From the NCBI GenBank assembly GCA_027563935.2, contig CM050449.1:72940556-73004555 (forward strand): a stretch of 64,000 nucleotides of DNA, given 5' to 3'. This document shows, piece by piece, positions 18,209 through 30,056 of this stretch (its first letter is position 1; each line of letters opens with the position of its first letter). The notes under the pieces are model-generated. The model did not search any database. It had not been told where the DNA came from and saw nothing but the letters and a program-made list of their open reading frames with translations. The translations under genes were made by a program, and so were the position numbers. Origin of the DNA: Costus lasius. Lineage: Eukaryota; Streptophyta; Magnoliopsida; Zingiberales; Costaceae.

Positions 18209-20214
18209 TGATGACACCAAAATATGTAGTATATTTTGCTTCATTTTGGGTACCTTTTCATGCCAAATTGAGGATCTTTTACTTGCTTTTATGTTGAATC
18301 CATTAAATATTACAAAGTCTACTTCTATTTTAGTTTTTCATGTTTTTAGGCAAAAAGGCACTATTTAAGGTGTTTTAAAGCGAAACCAAATACATAGACG
18401 AGTTACCATCATCAAGAGGAGATCACCCAAGAAATTTCACGTAAAATGGAGCAACTCAGCAAATTACGACAGTGCCGTAATCCATTTTACAGTACCATAA
18501 TTTCATATAGTACCGTAAAATCCGAGCCCTACCGTATTTTGAAGAATTTCCCAACATAAAGTTTTCCAGATTTTACAGTACTGCCGTAAACCAATTTACG
18601 GTACCGTATTTCAAAGCGCTTCAGAATAGAGACTTTGCCTGATTTTATGGCACCACCGTAAAGGATTACACGGTCCGGACAATTTCAAACAGAGAGTTTA
18701 GCCGATTTTACGGCACTACCGTAAACTAGATTATGGTGCCGTATTCCCCAGATGACATCAGAACAGAAGACTTGACCGATTTTATGGCAGTGCCGTGAAC
18801 TATTACACTGCCGTAATTCTTGTTTTGAACGCGACGCCTAGGTCAATTTCCATGCCCGATTCTTGCGGAGATGATTGTGGATGATCCAGGGCTTAATATT
18901 CGACGCCGTAAGAAGCAACAAGGGAGTTTTGGACGAGGGGAGCACACACAGACGGAAAGCCCCAATTTTGATCCACTATTGAGGGAGAAATCGGCATCCA
19001 TGCCGCCGCCTAGGGTTTCGCCACCGTGCTCGATCCAGACGATCTCCGGACATGATTTTCATACTGAAGCTTCATCTAAAGGAGGAGACGATGTGCCAGA
19101 AGTTTTAGACAGAGAGGATATCAATTGAAGGAGAAATCAAGGAAAGAAGAGGCGCCGACACTGTTCATCGCCTCAAATTGGAAATTACGGCTGTGAAATA
19201 CTTCACAGCCGTGCTGTATTTTCTAAACTTCTCTTTTCCTTTGATTTTTGATCTTCTCAAACCATGGAATTCTGTAACTCCTTTACCATGATAGCTTAAA
19301 CTACTCTTGGGACATGGGGGAGTAGTTCACTTAATTTCCAATGACTAGATAACTATTTTTTATATATTTCATTGTGTTTAATCATAGCATGATGATTTTG
19401 CTCATGTGATAATTGTGCTTAGACTCTCTATAAGTCCATGTTATTAATTATGTTCTTAGAATTTTCGTTATTGACTGAAAGGTAATTGCTTGAGAATTTG
19501 GAACCCTGGAATTGCATGTTAGGAACCCTTCCTTAGGTTTGATCCAACTTGATCTGTTCTAGTAGAATTATTGCCATGATTATAACATGAATCTATAGAT
19601 CGAGTCTATTTGTCAAACGTGGAGATCTTGCATGAAAGTGAGGATCGGAACGTTGGAGATCCATGAGTAAAACTAGTGTCGAGGCTCGGATGCACGAAAG
19701 TGATCCTTGAGCTTCTGCTAGAGATTATCAACCTAGAATTCGGATGCATGAAAGTGATCCTTGAGTTCATAGATTGATAATTTACTAATCTTCAACGTTG
19801 GGACAAATCTTGAGCGAAAGCGAAGATAAATCCCTGCGTGATTGTTTGCACGAGAGTGAAACAATCCTTTTATTAGGTAAATTGTATCTTCATCATGATA
19901 AAATTATACTGACGAAATCCTTATTCATATCTAGTCATAAAAGTTAAGTGAACGAAACCCTAGTCCCAGCTTTCTCTCCGACAGTTTTCTTTCGTGTGTT
20001 TGCGATATTTGCTTGACTTTCATTCGATTACCTAGATAGTGAAAAATCAATTATTCAGTACTTGACAACGTAGGTCCCTGTGGATTCGATACTTTCTTTA
20101 TTACTTCGTGTACCTGTGCACTTGCGGGTTAACAATAAGTTTTTGGCGCCGTTACTGGGGATTAGTCCAAAGTATACGCGTGCCAAACTTGTAGTGTTAC
20201 CTTACGGTACAACA
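18209..20214 (+). repeat. 3' LTR of element A (2006 bp)
   Basis: Starts TGATGACACC after GTGTT and ends TTACGGTACAACA. Array of palindromes 18465-18817, inverted repeat 19187-19212, hairpins 19616-19866 and internal PBS copy 20144-20161 mirror the 5' LTR. A 12-bp block present at 6924-6935 is missing here. The next 5 bp, GCCAT (20215-20219), would be the TSD, but the 5' flank is lost. Confidence 0.88.
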
Positions 20215-21447
20215 GCCATCTCCTCCAGCACCAGAGCCTGAGGTTGTAGAGAGGAGATGAGCATGATTGCCACCTCCTGTTCTTACTCCTGACCCACGGC
20301 AGATCAGATATAGGAGTAGAGATCAGGAGAGGAGATACCAAGCTATGACAGCTCGAGGAGTTCTTTGCACCAGATACTGGGACAACCAAACATTGCAGTC
20401 CCTAGGATTATTCGATGACATCCAGTGGATGTTCTCGAACATGGGGTAGTAGGATTTTTACCATAAGAGGCATCCTCAGACGTGTTGTTGACCCTGGAGT
20501 TTTTCAGTTCTATCCAGATCACATTGCATAATTACGATGACAGAGACCCAGAGCGGATGGCATTCCGGTTAGGGAATCGGGACCATGTGCTTACACTGGA
20601 CCAGGTTGGTCATATTTTTGGATTCCTTCAGATGGTACTAGACATCAACCATGTGAGTACTCTGATGGGACTTTCTGGAGAGAGATATCTAGAGAGGGAG
20701 GATTTGATCCGAGGACCACCAGAGCTACACGTCTATCTAGCCCAGTATTCAAATACGTACATCGAGTACCCGCACACACTATCTTTGGGAGGGCAGAGAG
20801 CGATGGCATGGTCAGATCTTCTGAGTTATTTTTCTTAGGTTGACCGGATTCTGCGCCAGCACCCCATTTTACTGTGTAATGTAGATTCATAAGGCAGCTA
20901 GGGTGGAGAAGGGAGTCTTAGTGATGGGTGGTATGATCACCACCATGCCCTTGCCCTCGGTATTGACCCCTCGGGGTTGAACGAGGCGAAGGGCAATCCC
21001 AGATTGGACATGGACGCTTGCGTTGCAATTAAGATGATTACGAGGCTTGGGAGCTCGTATCATCCGATACTCAGGCATACAGATATTACCATGAGGCTGC
21101 CGAACATGAACCGTACTACGGATCGTGTTCAGTAGAAGTGGATCGTGGATCCCGCACGAGGGGGAGGCCCTAGGGAGGTAGCTTCTCCAGTCGTGTCGTC
21201 CACCATTGATAGGCCGTTTACATCTATTGGGCCATCTACTTCAGCACCGCTAGACCCTTCCCCAGAGCAGATACGAGCCAAGCAGAGGAGGATGCGCGAT
21301 GACATATCGCGCCTTGTGTACGGACAAACGAGGACACTCCAGTCATTACGCGCGATTGAGGAGCTATTGCGGTGATGTCTCCCGTCTTCATCGACCTAGC
21401 ATACTAGAGACGAGGAGGAGGATTCTGAGCACATAGAGACGAACTGA
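20215..21447 (+). pseudogene. Athila env-position ORF of element B0 (fragment, broken)
   Basis: Fragments in several frames align with the ORFs of A and C: RYQAMTARGVLCTRYWDNQ and LQSLGLFDDIQWMF (20267-20449), LEFFSSIQITLHNYD and HVLTLDQVGHIFGF (20482-20838), and a C-terminal piece with RMRDDISRLVYGQTRTLQSL (21145-21375). Stops and shifts show it is dead. Its 5' portion is cut by element A, so A probably inserted here. The sequence is clearly more distant from A and C than they are from each other. Confidence 0.72.
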
Positions 21448-23155
21448 TGAGTTTTGTATCTCTGCTATTTTATTTATTTTTATGCTTATATTCACTATTC
21501 CTTGGAAATATCTCACATACATTTTCTTGAGCAGGATTTGGTAGATTTGATCCTGATACAACCGTACACTGCTTTCCTATGTTTTATGTGTTTGTGCATT
21601 GTATTTTGATATTTTGTGGTTCATTCTTTGAGTTCTATGTGATACTTGATATTTCGATTGATATTGTATATACATGATGATGGTATTTGACTTTGGGATG
21701 CTGTACATGGTTGAGTTGTGATGGTATTATATATATTAGATGCCTACCATGTACCTGTGATGATTTGAAATGTTATGTTGATGATTTGGATTATTTTTCA
21801 ATGAATTTGACATGAGCTTGATATTAGATATGAATAGTGTATTGAATTGGTAAACTGCGATTTTGACAGTGAAACATGACGGTATTTGATATTTGAGACT
21901 TGTTTATTGTGTAAAATATGAATATCTTGGTTATGACATAGTTTCTGGATTTTTTTTCTGAGTCATGTTTTTATTTTTTGATATAATTGTACAAGATTTC
22001 GCCAATATTACAAAGGGAACTCTTGCAAAAAATTTTCTGAAATCCTTCTTTTATTTTATTAATATTTATATACATGCAATAATTTAAGTCTAGGGTGTCT
22101 TTCATGTTTTGGTATTCCTTCAAAGCTTTATAGATATGAATTTTGAATGTTTATGATTTTTTAAGGATACACAAATTGTTTGTATCCTTAATTTTGAACT
22201 TAGAAAGCATTTTGGGCATTTAATTTGATGACTTAGGAAATTTTTGAGATTTCATGTGGACATAAATTATTGAGTAAATTCGATTCTAGTATTGATAAAA
22301 TTCATATGTAGATTGCTATATGTTCGAACGACATGTGTATAGTGTTCTTACACTTAAAGTTTAATTTATTTATCTTTGCTTGATGAAAAATTTTTATGGA
22401 TAGGAAATTTGATGATATATCTTTAATTTGAGATTTGCTCCAACTCCTCCAGTTGAGTGATCTGAGGTTATGAGTTATATTATACCACAAGTTGATATAC
22501 TTTAAGTCTATTGCGATCAAGTATCGATAATGATTTAAATACCTTGCCACTGACCGGCTTTCTCCAGAAATAAAAAAATAGAGAAAAGAGAGAAAAGACT
22601 CCTCTACTTGGCACTACTAAATTTGGCAGTGGTACCGAAGACATGAGTTGAAGTCTGGAAAAAAAAGGGAGGAAAAAGCTATAGGTTAAGTGGACAACTC
22701 TGCTGACCTTACGATCGAGACTATGAGTTAAATTATAATACTTTGTGGTATACTTTAAATAATATTATGTTGCTAACCAAAAGAGCACATGATAGTTTAA
22801 AGACCAAAATGCTATAAAAATCTTTTATCTTTAAAATCACCAAATGACTTGAAGTAAATTTCTATCTATTGAGTAAGGAAGATTTATTAAGTCTAGTGTA
22901 TTTGATGCTTAATACATGAAGGATGAATATTATGACATGAATTTTGAGTTTTATCTTTCTTGTACTGTAAACTATTGACAATTTATCTCTTTAATGATTT
23001 TTCTTAAATTACTTGGGTTCTGAAAATTGATTCCTTGAACTGTGGACTAAGAGTTCCATTAATGGGAGAACAAATGTGTGTTCCTTATCTTAACATTCTA
23101 TATACATATCATAATATTGCTTGAGGACAAGAAAAATTCTAAGTCTAAGGTATTT
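21448..23155 (+). other. 3' noncoding region of element B0
   Basis: AT-rich, no gene. It carries the motif CCTCTACTTGGCACT...CAGTGGTACCGAAG near 22601-22640, as in the 3' noncoding regions of A and C. GCTTGAGGACAAGAAAAAT near 23120 is the likely polypurine-tract area before the LTR. Confidence 0.6.
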
Positions 23156-23346
23156 TGATGCGTTGTATTTACACCACATTTTTACCTATATTTTATACTA
23201 TATTTTAGGGTTATTTCATGATTTTATACTAATTTTTAGCATTTTTGCTTCACTTGGTATAGAATCTTTACTTTTCTTGGTTTTATTGAAAATGTAGGTA
23301 AAAAGACAAAAACAAATGATGGATTTCATGAGTTTTATAGTCATAG

Positions 23347-25286
23347 TGATGACACCAAATATATAGTATATTTTGTATCATTTTTTGATATCTTTTCATG
23401 CTAGATTGAATATCTTTTACTTGTTTTCATACTAAATTTATCGATTATTGCAAAGTCTACTTCTATTTTGGTTTTTCATGGTTTTCAGGTAAAAAGGCAC
23501 TATTTTTAGGCGTTTCCAAGCAAAATAAAATACATAGAAGGATTACCATCATCAAGAGGAGATCACCCAAGAAATTTCACGTAAAACGGAGCAAGGCAGC
23601 AAATTACTGCAGTGCCGTAATCCATTTTACGGTACCGTAATTCTAGACGGTACCGTAAAATCCGAGCCTTGTCGTATTTTGAGAAGTTTCCGAACAAAAA
23701 GATTTTTGGATTTTACGGCACCTGCCGTAAGCCATATTACGGTACCGTATTTCGGAGTGCTTCAGAACAGAAACTTCACCCGATTTTACGGCACTACCAT
23801 AAGAAACTACACGGGCCGTAATTTCTAGACATTCGCGAATAGAGAGTTCAGCCGATTTTAAGGCACAACCGTAAACCAGATTACGGTGCCGTAATTCCCC
23901 AACAACATCAGAACAGAAGACTCGAGTGATTTTACGGTAGTGCCGTAAGACATTACACTGCCGTAATTTCGGTTTTGAACACGACGCCCAGGTCAATTTC
24001 CATGCCCGATTCTTGCGGAGATGATTGCGAGCGATCTAGAGCCCTAAATCGAATGCCGTAAGAAGCAGAGGGGGATCGTTTCACGAGAGGATTACGGAGA
24101 GACCATAGGCCCCAATTTTCGTACACAGTCGATGGAGAAATCACGATCCACGCCGCCGCCTAGGGTTTGGCCACCGCGCTCGATCTAGACATTCTCCGGC
24201 CGTGATTTTCATACTGAAGCTTCATCGGAAGGAGGAGAGAACGTGCCAGAAGTTTCGGACCGAAAGGAGATCGATTGGAAGAGAAATGGAAGAAAAAGAA
24301 GTCGCCGGCACTGTTCATCGACGGTTCTTACAAAATTACGGCTGTGAAATACTTCACAGCCGTGCTGTATTTTCTAAACTTCTCTTTTACTTCGATTTTC
24401 GATCCTCTGAAACCATGATCTATTGTAATTCCTTCATGATAATAGCTTAAACTACTTTTGGGACATGGGGGAGTAATTCACTTGATTTCTAATGACTAGA
24501 TGACTATTTTTACTATTTCGTTGAGTTTAATATTACCATGATGATTTTGCTCATGCGATAATTGTGCTTAGACTCTCTATAAGTTCATGTTACTAATTAT
24601 GTTCTTAGAATTTTCGCTTGAGACCGAAAGGTTATTGCTTGAGAATTTGGAACCCTAGAATTGCATGTTAGGATCCCTTCCTTAGGTTAGATCTAATTTG
24701 ATCTGTTCTAGTAGATTAATTGCAATAATTATAACATGAACCTATAGATCGAGTCTATTTGTCATACGTGGAGATCTTGTGCGAAAGCAAGGATCGAAAC
24801 GTTGGAGATCCATGAGTAAAACTAGTGTTGAGACTCGGATGCACGAAAGTGATCCTCGAATCTCCACTAGAGATTATCAACATTGAATTCGGATGCACGA
24901 AAGTGATCCTTAAATTCATTGTTTGATGATTTACTTATCTTCAGCGTTGGGAAGAATCTTGCGCGAAAGTGAGGATAAATCCCTGTGCGGTTGTTTACAC
25001 GAAAGTGAACCAACCCTTTTTTTTTGTAAATTACATCTTCATCATGATAAATTTAAACTGACGAAATCCTCATTCATATCTAGTTCGTAAAAGTTAAAGT
25101 GAACGAAACCCTAGTCCCAGCTTTTCTCTCTGATAATTCCGTTTTTAGCATCCAATTTCTATTCTCATTACTTTGATTAGCCTAGATAGTAAGAAATCAG
25201 CTATTTAGTATTCGACAACGTAGGTCCCTGTGGATTCGATACTTTCTTTATTACTTCGAGTATCCGTGCACTTGCGGATCACAACA
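23347..25286 (+). repeat. 5' LTR of element B (1940 bp)
   Basis: TGATGACACC...CACAACA. Contains a palindromic array at 23603-23970, inverted repeat 24338-24363 and hairpin run about 24763-25016. H1 here has TGC-GAAA-GCA in place of CAC-GAAA-GTG, and H5 has GGTTG/CAACC in place of GATTG/CAATC, both paired changes against element A. Confidence 0.9.
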
Positions 25287-25447
25287 AGTTTTTTGCGCCA
25301 TTGTCGGGGACCTTAGTTTTGTCGATATTAAAGAGGTTGAGATTATTGTTAGACTATGTTTCATTTATGTTTTATCTTTTTATTCTTTTCTGTTTACTTA
25401 CATCAATTGATCAGTTTGCTCTAGCGCGCGCAAGAAATTCACTTCTA

Positions 25448-25880
25448 ATGGCTGAGCAAAGATCACTAAGGGACTATGCAACCCCTAATCCTCAAGGGAT
25501 ACACTTTAGCATTGCTAAACCTGCAATTGAGGCCACCAACTTTGAGATTAATCCTGCCCTCTTGACTATGATTCAGCAAAATCAGTTTGGAGGATCATCG
25601 ATCGAAGATCCTTATTTACACTTATATATTTTTCTTGAATATTGCAATACCATAAAAATTCATGGAGTTTCTGATGATGCACTAAAACTAATATTATTCC
25701 CTTTTTCTCTCAGGGATCAAGCACGATCTTGCTTGCATTCTCGTGGACCCAACACCTTCACACCGTGGGAACAATTATCAAAAGCTTTTCTCATGAAATA
25801 TTTTCCACCAAGCAACACTATCCAATTGAGGAAGCGAATCACAAACTTTCAACAAAGGAGCGGAGAATCACTCAGCGAGG
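25448..25880 (+). pseudogene. Athila gag of element B, truncated
   Basis: ATG at 25448 (MAEQRSLRDYATPNPQG) begins a clean gag frame matching elements A and C (NQFGGSSIEDPYLHLY, FPFSLRDQARSCL, NFQQRSGESLSE). At about 25875-25880 it jumps into LTR sequence; the junction shares GCGAGG/GTGAGG, a short microhomology. The frame then reads a meaningless tail to 25939. Confidence 0.85.
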
Positions 25881-26196
25881 ATAAATCCCTGTGCGGTTGT
25901 TTGCACGAAAGTAAACCAACCCTTTTTTTTTTTTTGTAAATTACATCTTCATCATGATAAATTTAAACTAACGAAATCCTCATTCATATCTAGTTCGTAA
26001 AAGTTAAAGTGAACGAAACCCTAGTCCCAGCTTTTCTCTCTGATAATTCCGTTTTTAGCTTCCAATTTCTATTCTCATTACTTCGATTAGCCTAGATAGT
26101 AAGAAATCAACTATTTAGTATTCGACAACGTAGGTCCCTGTGGATTCGATACTTTCTTTATTACTTCAAGTATCCGTGCACTTGCGGATCACAACA
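25881..26196 (+). repeat. 3' end of element B's 3' LTR
   Basis: Nearly identical to 24972-25286, from hairpin H5 to the terminal ACAACA, with a longer T run (25923-25935). It ends exactly at the TSD. Confidence 0.9.
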
Positions 26197-27473
26197 CATA
26201 GCATGATTTCTGAGGAGATCACGAGCTTACACGTCAAATTTGGAGCGAAAACAATGAAAAATGCAACATTTACGGCCTTGGCCGTAATTATCTTTCTGGT
26301 CGTAATTTTGGCGTTCAAACTGGTGAAAAATGGTTAAGTTAAAAAGTTCACAGAAACTTTCACAGGTGAGGCCGTGAATCCTTCACGGTCCGTGAAACTT
26401 TCTGTGTACATAGAGCTGTAGACACAAAACAATTACGGCCTCAGCCGTAAATACATTAGAGGTCGTGAATATTTTCGCCCTTCGAGTTTTTTCACTCGAT
26501 TCGACTACAAATCGAACCGGATTTGATCCAAATTCTCCAGATTCGTTCCTTGAAGGGTTTCGGACCGATCAAAGTATAAAAGGTTCAATTTTTTGAGGGT
26601 AAAAGAGGACTTTTCGGACAAAGACAATTGGCGGCGGCTACTAGGGCGAAAATCGAGTTCTAAGGCAGATTCTGGCGAGATTTCACACAAAAGAGAAGTT
26701 TGATCACCTCTTCTTCATCTTTAGATCGAGGGGAAGCTAATCTAATTGTTTTCTTAGTGAATTTCTTCCGATTACGAGAAGATCTTATGCTTGTTCATCC
26801 TATTCACATGCTGTTTCTTAAGAACATGAGCAAGTAACTTTTTGTTTTTGTATTAAGGGCATAACCCACTGATGATTATGAGTTAAATTGTATTCTCTTA
26901 CCCATTGAACATGATTTGATCAAAATTGTGCTTATTCCATAGTTTACACTGGCCACGTATAATTGCACTTTAGACGTTGCGAGAAGTACCGGGCGGTGAA
27001 TCGCAACGTCAGATCTGTTTTAATCAAACCTACGAATCCAATCACGAGAGTAGTTTGGATTCGTTTGAAGGATTTATTAGGTTTTTCACATAACTTAATG
27101 GGTCCAGGTATGTTAATTGTCACGAGAGTAGGGAGTTAACGTAGCTAGATATCGGGTTACGCTTCGAGAGGAGGTAACCCGTGTCTTAGGAAAAATCCCT
27201 TTCATGATCAAAATTTTCTATTCAAAGAGTTTTTTTTTTTAAGATTCATAATTGTCAGCATGGTGAAACGTTGAGTTTCGATCTTGCAAAACTTGAATCT
27301 CTCTAAATGTTGTTTTTCGTTTGCTTTTTGAACATAAAGCCTAAATCAAACAACCACTATTTGATTTGCATAGATTTAAACAAGTCAAAAAGTTGGTACT
27401 TAACCATCTAATCCTCGAGGGAACAATCTTAATTTTATTATTTCGATAAATCTGTGCACTTGCGGATGTATCA

Positions 27474-27771
27474 GTACACAATCGCAGATGTAGACAAGAC
27501 ATAACAGTGGCAATGCCAGCATGATATATATAATAAATATCAATGTCAAGTAGTACAAAGGATAGACCAACACTAGGTATCAGGGCATATACACCAACTC
27601 GTGTTGCTAATACAGACATATGGGTATATCTAGGTAGATATACTAGACCAAACCACCATGAAAATTTAACTTGGTGTCTCAAGTTAAAACTCACGGTGAC
27701 AAATGTACACTGGTCCTTTGACTCAAGGTCATTGACATATCTTTATAGTAAGTGGTACACTTTGATACAAC
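27474..27771 (+). repeat. copia LTR remnant, left part
   Basis: Related to copia LTR sequence at 43290-43400 and 49690-50236. TGGTACACTTTGATACAAC just before the solo LTR matches the reverse complement of 49830-49850. It continues after the solo LTR. Confidence 0.6.
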
Positions 27772-29447
27772 TGTTGGGGTATGCCCTTAAGGCTAATGTT
27801 TGAGGCCTTGGGATTGTATCAGTATCATGTAATAAACTCTTATGTTTATAAAGGCATGGTTGTTATTCAGGTTGTTATATTGTCTGCTGCAATAATTGTA
27901 CTTCTGAATAATGTCTCAAAGCTGTTCAGCTAGGCTGACATGCAGTTAAGTCCTTAGTCGAGATATCTTGGTGAACATGAGACAGCCTTGATATGATTGA
28001 GACTAATATGTGTTCTAATCTTATAGGATGCTTCGAGCATGGAATAAGATGTAGACTCATGGGTACATTGGATGTACTGGACAGACCCTACTAGGATATT
28101 CAATTGCTTGTCACAATGTGAATATTCCTTGAATGCGACAAGTGGCACATTTCCTCTGACTTGAGATCGCTTGTGTTTCTAAATGATGATTATCATTGTT
28201 TTGAGATAGTTCAATATCATTTGAAACATAATGATTATAGACTATCTTGGATGGTGAGCTTGAGTCAGGTTAGGGCACTAGTGATAGACATAGGATTGCC
28301 GTCTCCTTGTTTAAGGAGTGTGATGTTCTAAAGGGGCCCCCTGGATGAGATGATTGAGAATAGTGTATGGCCATACCCAGGTGACTATGTTCATCTGATC
28401 TAATCATGCTCATCATATTGGAGTTACAAGCTTGACACGCTTGTCCAATAAGAACATCCAGTGGCAAAGGAAATATGCATGCCTAGTGAAGTTGATTCAC
28501 ACTTGTGCTGTTTTTGGGTGTAGTCTTGGAAGACTCTTTTCTTTATATCAGGAGACAGTGATGTGTTGCTAGATACCCCTCACTGATCGTGATGACGTGA
28601 GTTATCGTTACCGACATTTAAAGGAAACCCTCAGGGTCGCACAATTTGATGATATGGCTTACTTAAGTCAGATCGTGTGGACTGAATTGTTCAGGTTCAG
28701 TTTAAAGGGATTTAATCTCTGATTGTAAGTGAGATCTGGTCTGATCATGTTTGATTGATTAGGGCTTAAGATCGGTAAGCTTCGATTGAGAGAATGGATG
28801 CTGGATCGGTGAGATCAGGAGCATCAGGAGATGAACGGTCAGATCAAATACCTTAGGGTTTTAATGTGATCTGGACTTATGGCTTGGTTTATTTGGTTAT
28901 TGAACCAAATTCAAGTGAACCGGCTCATGAATGAGCGCATGGTTCAAGGGTGAAGTGGAGTTTGCGATTGGGGTAAACCCAAGATCGCATGTGGAGAAGT
29001 TATATGCTATTTTTGGATAGCACTTCTCAACGTGACCACGTTTCACGTTTTCCCTCTTCACGCCTTCACGCTTTGTCGCCAATTCGGTTTTGGCTCTTGG
29101 GGCATTCTTGCGTGGAGGAGAGGAATAGACGATAAGGAAAAATCGCCAAGCCAAGAAGTTCTTTTTCCCTTCCACTCGACAAAGACATCTTTGGACCTTG
29201 CTAGCACAAGGATCGCAAGGAGGAGTAGGCGACATCAATTGTGTGCGTCACCTCTGGAGAAGATCCAGTTTGATCTTTGCTTCCAAGGCGCCATCTAGAA
29301 ATGGCTATGGTATGATCCTTCTCTATATGCAATCGGGTTCTTATTGTTAATCATATAGCATGCAAGATCTAGAAACCCCCTTTCCGCTGCTTGCATCTTC
29401 CATATGCGCCAATGCTTTAGGGTTTCGCCCCCTTGTGGGGACTTTCA
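27772..29447 (+). mobile_element. solo LTR of copia-1 family (1676 bp), TSD ACAAC
   Basis: TGTTGGGGTATGCCC...CTTTCA with ACAAC at 27767-27771 and 29448-29452. It matches the 4788-6465 LTR over its full length in opposite orientation, and no internal sequence is present. Homologous recombination between the two LTRs of a full element is the usual origin. Open frames within it are not conserved coding. Confidence 0.95.
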
Positions 29448-29708
29448 ACAACCCAATGCTCTGCCCTAGTAGATAAGTTATAATGGTTGTGATTGGGTGT
29501 ATCATGGGCAGTATGAGAGGTTCAATGAGCCAAGATAGGATTTTCTCTTCCTTAATTAGAAGCTTGATGTCCTTGGGCACCCCACATATGGATACATGAC
29601 TAAAAGTGCTTGGCCATACCTAGGTGAAAGCCTGATTTAGTCATGATCATAAGATTGGGTTAAATAAGTGTGGCACACTTGTCCAATCTATATATCAGCT
29701 TGGCAAAG
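29448..29708 (+). repeat. copia LTR remnant, right part
   Basis: Resumes the remnant interrupted by the solo LTR. GGTTCAATGAGCC near 29519 and CAATGCTCTGCCCTAG near 29454 match the reverse complement of 49738-49815, so this is the same LTR family as 49690-50236. Confidence 0.6.
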
Positions 29709-30056
29709 TGTTGGGAAATCTCGGGCAATTTTAAAACAGAATCAGAGCAAAAGTAGTGCCTGAAATAAATTTCCTAATTGAACAGGACTAGTCTGACGAG
29801 CGAGCCACCGGATGTAATAGAGCATTTACCTTTGTAAGTGAGTTAGGAGTGATCAATGACAACGTTGAGATGTGCAAATGCCCATCCTCTATGCTCGTGC
29901 ATACATAGGCTCCTTGAGATTCCTCTTTTCTCCATGCTTGGTGTTAGCCTCGGGAGAAGAGATTCATGTCTCTGGATTCTCACCACCTTGTTTGCGCCAC
30001 CAATGAGATGCACCAAGGTGTTAAGGTTGGAGTCACTTTCTTCTAATGTACACCAC
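29709..30056 (-). repeat. copia-2 3' LTR, first segment
   Basis: Starts TGTTGGGAAATC on the plus strand and matches 62668 onward and 52413-52815. Cut at 30056 by element C; it resumes at 42739. The two segments make a 1026-bp LTR. Preceding 5 bp is CAAAG. Confidence 0.8.

Larger units (their letters stand above)
6577..20214 (+). mobile_element. Athila-like Ty3/gypsy element A, internally deleted, 5' LTR truncated
   Basis: Order: 5' LTR (6577-8468), PBS for tRNA-Asp, gag, protease, palindromic array, env-position ORF, 3' noncoding region, 3' LTR (18209-20214). The tRNA-Asp PBS and the extra ORF after pol mark the Athila group of Ty3/gypsy. RT, RNase H and integrase are absent: protease sequence runs into the motif that follows integrase in element C (caagctaatgacc at 14221 and 37203). 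The protease is split by a solo LTR (10659-13600). It could have moved only with enzymes supplied in trans. The two LTRs are close but not identical, so it is not very recent. Confidence 0.88.
23347..26196 (+). mobile_element. Athila-like element B, collapsed by internal deletion, TSD CATAG
   Basis: Flanked by CATAG at 23342-23346 and 26197-26201. It contains a full 5' LTR (23347-25286), degenerate PBS (25293-25310), the first part of gag, and the last 316 bp of the 3' LTR. Everything between mid-gag and the 3' LTR R/U5 region is deleted. Confidence 0.92.
23156..27473 (+). repeat. 3' LTR of B0, interrupted by element B (1463 bp without it)
   Basis: Parts 23156-23346 and 26202-27473. It starts TGATGCGTTG and ends GCGGATGTATCA. 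It belongs to a different subfamily from the other Athila LTRs: no long palindromic array, but a shorter ACGGCC..GGCCGTAA pair near 26269-26289 and related phrases to 26460. The CACGAGAG motif near 27045 and 27121 is a distant echo of the hairpins. Following 5 bp is GTACA. Confidence 0.75.

Noticed and set aside
20215..20219. GCCAT as the TSD of element A
   Set aside because: The 5' LTR is truncated, so the partner cannot be checked.
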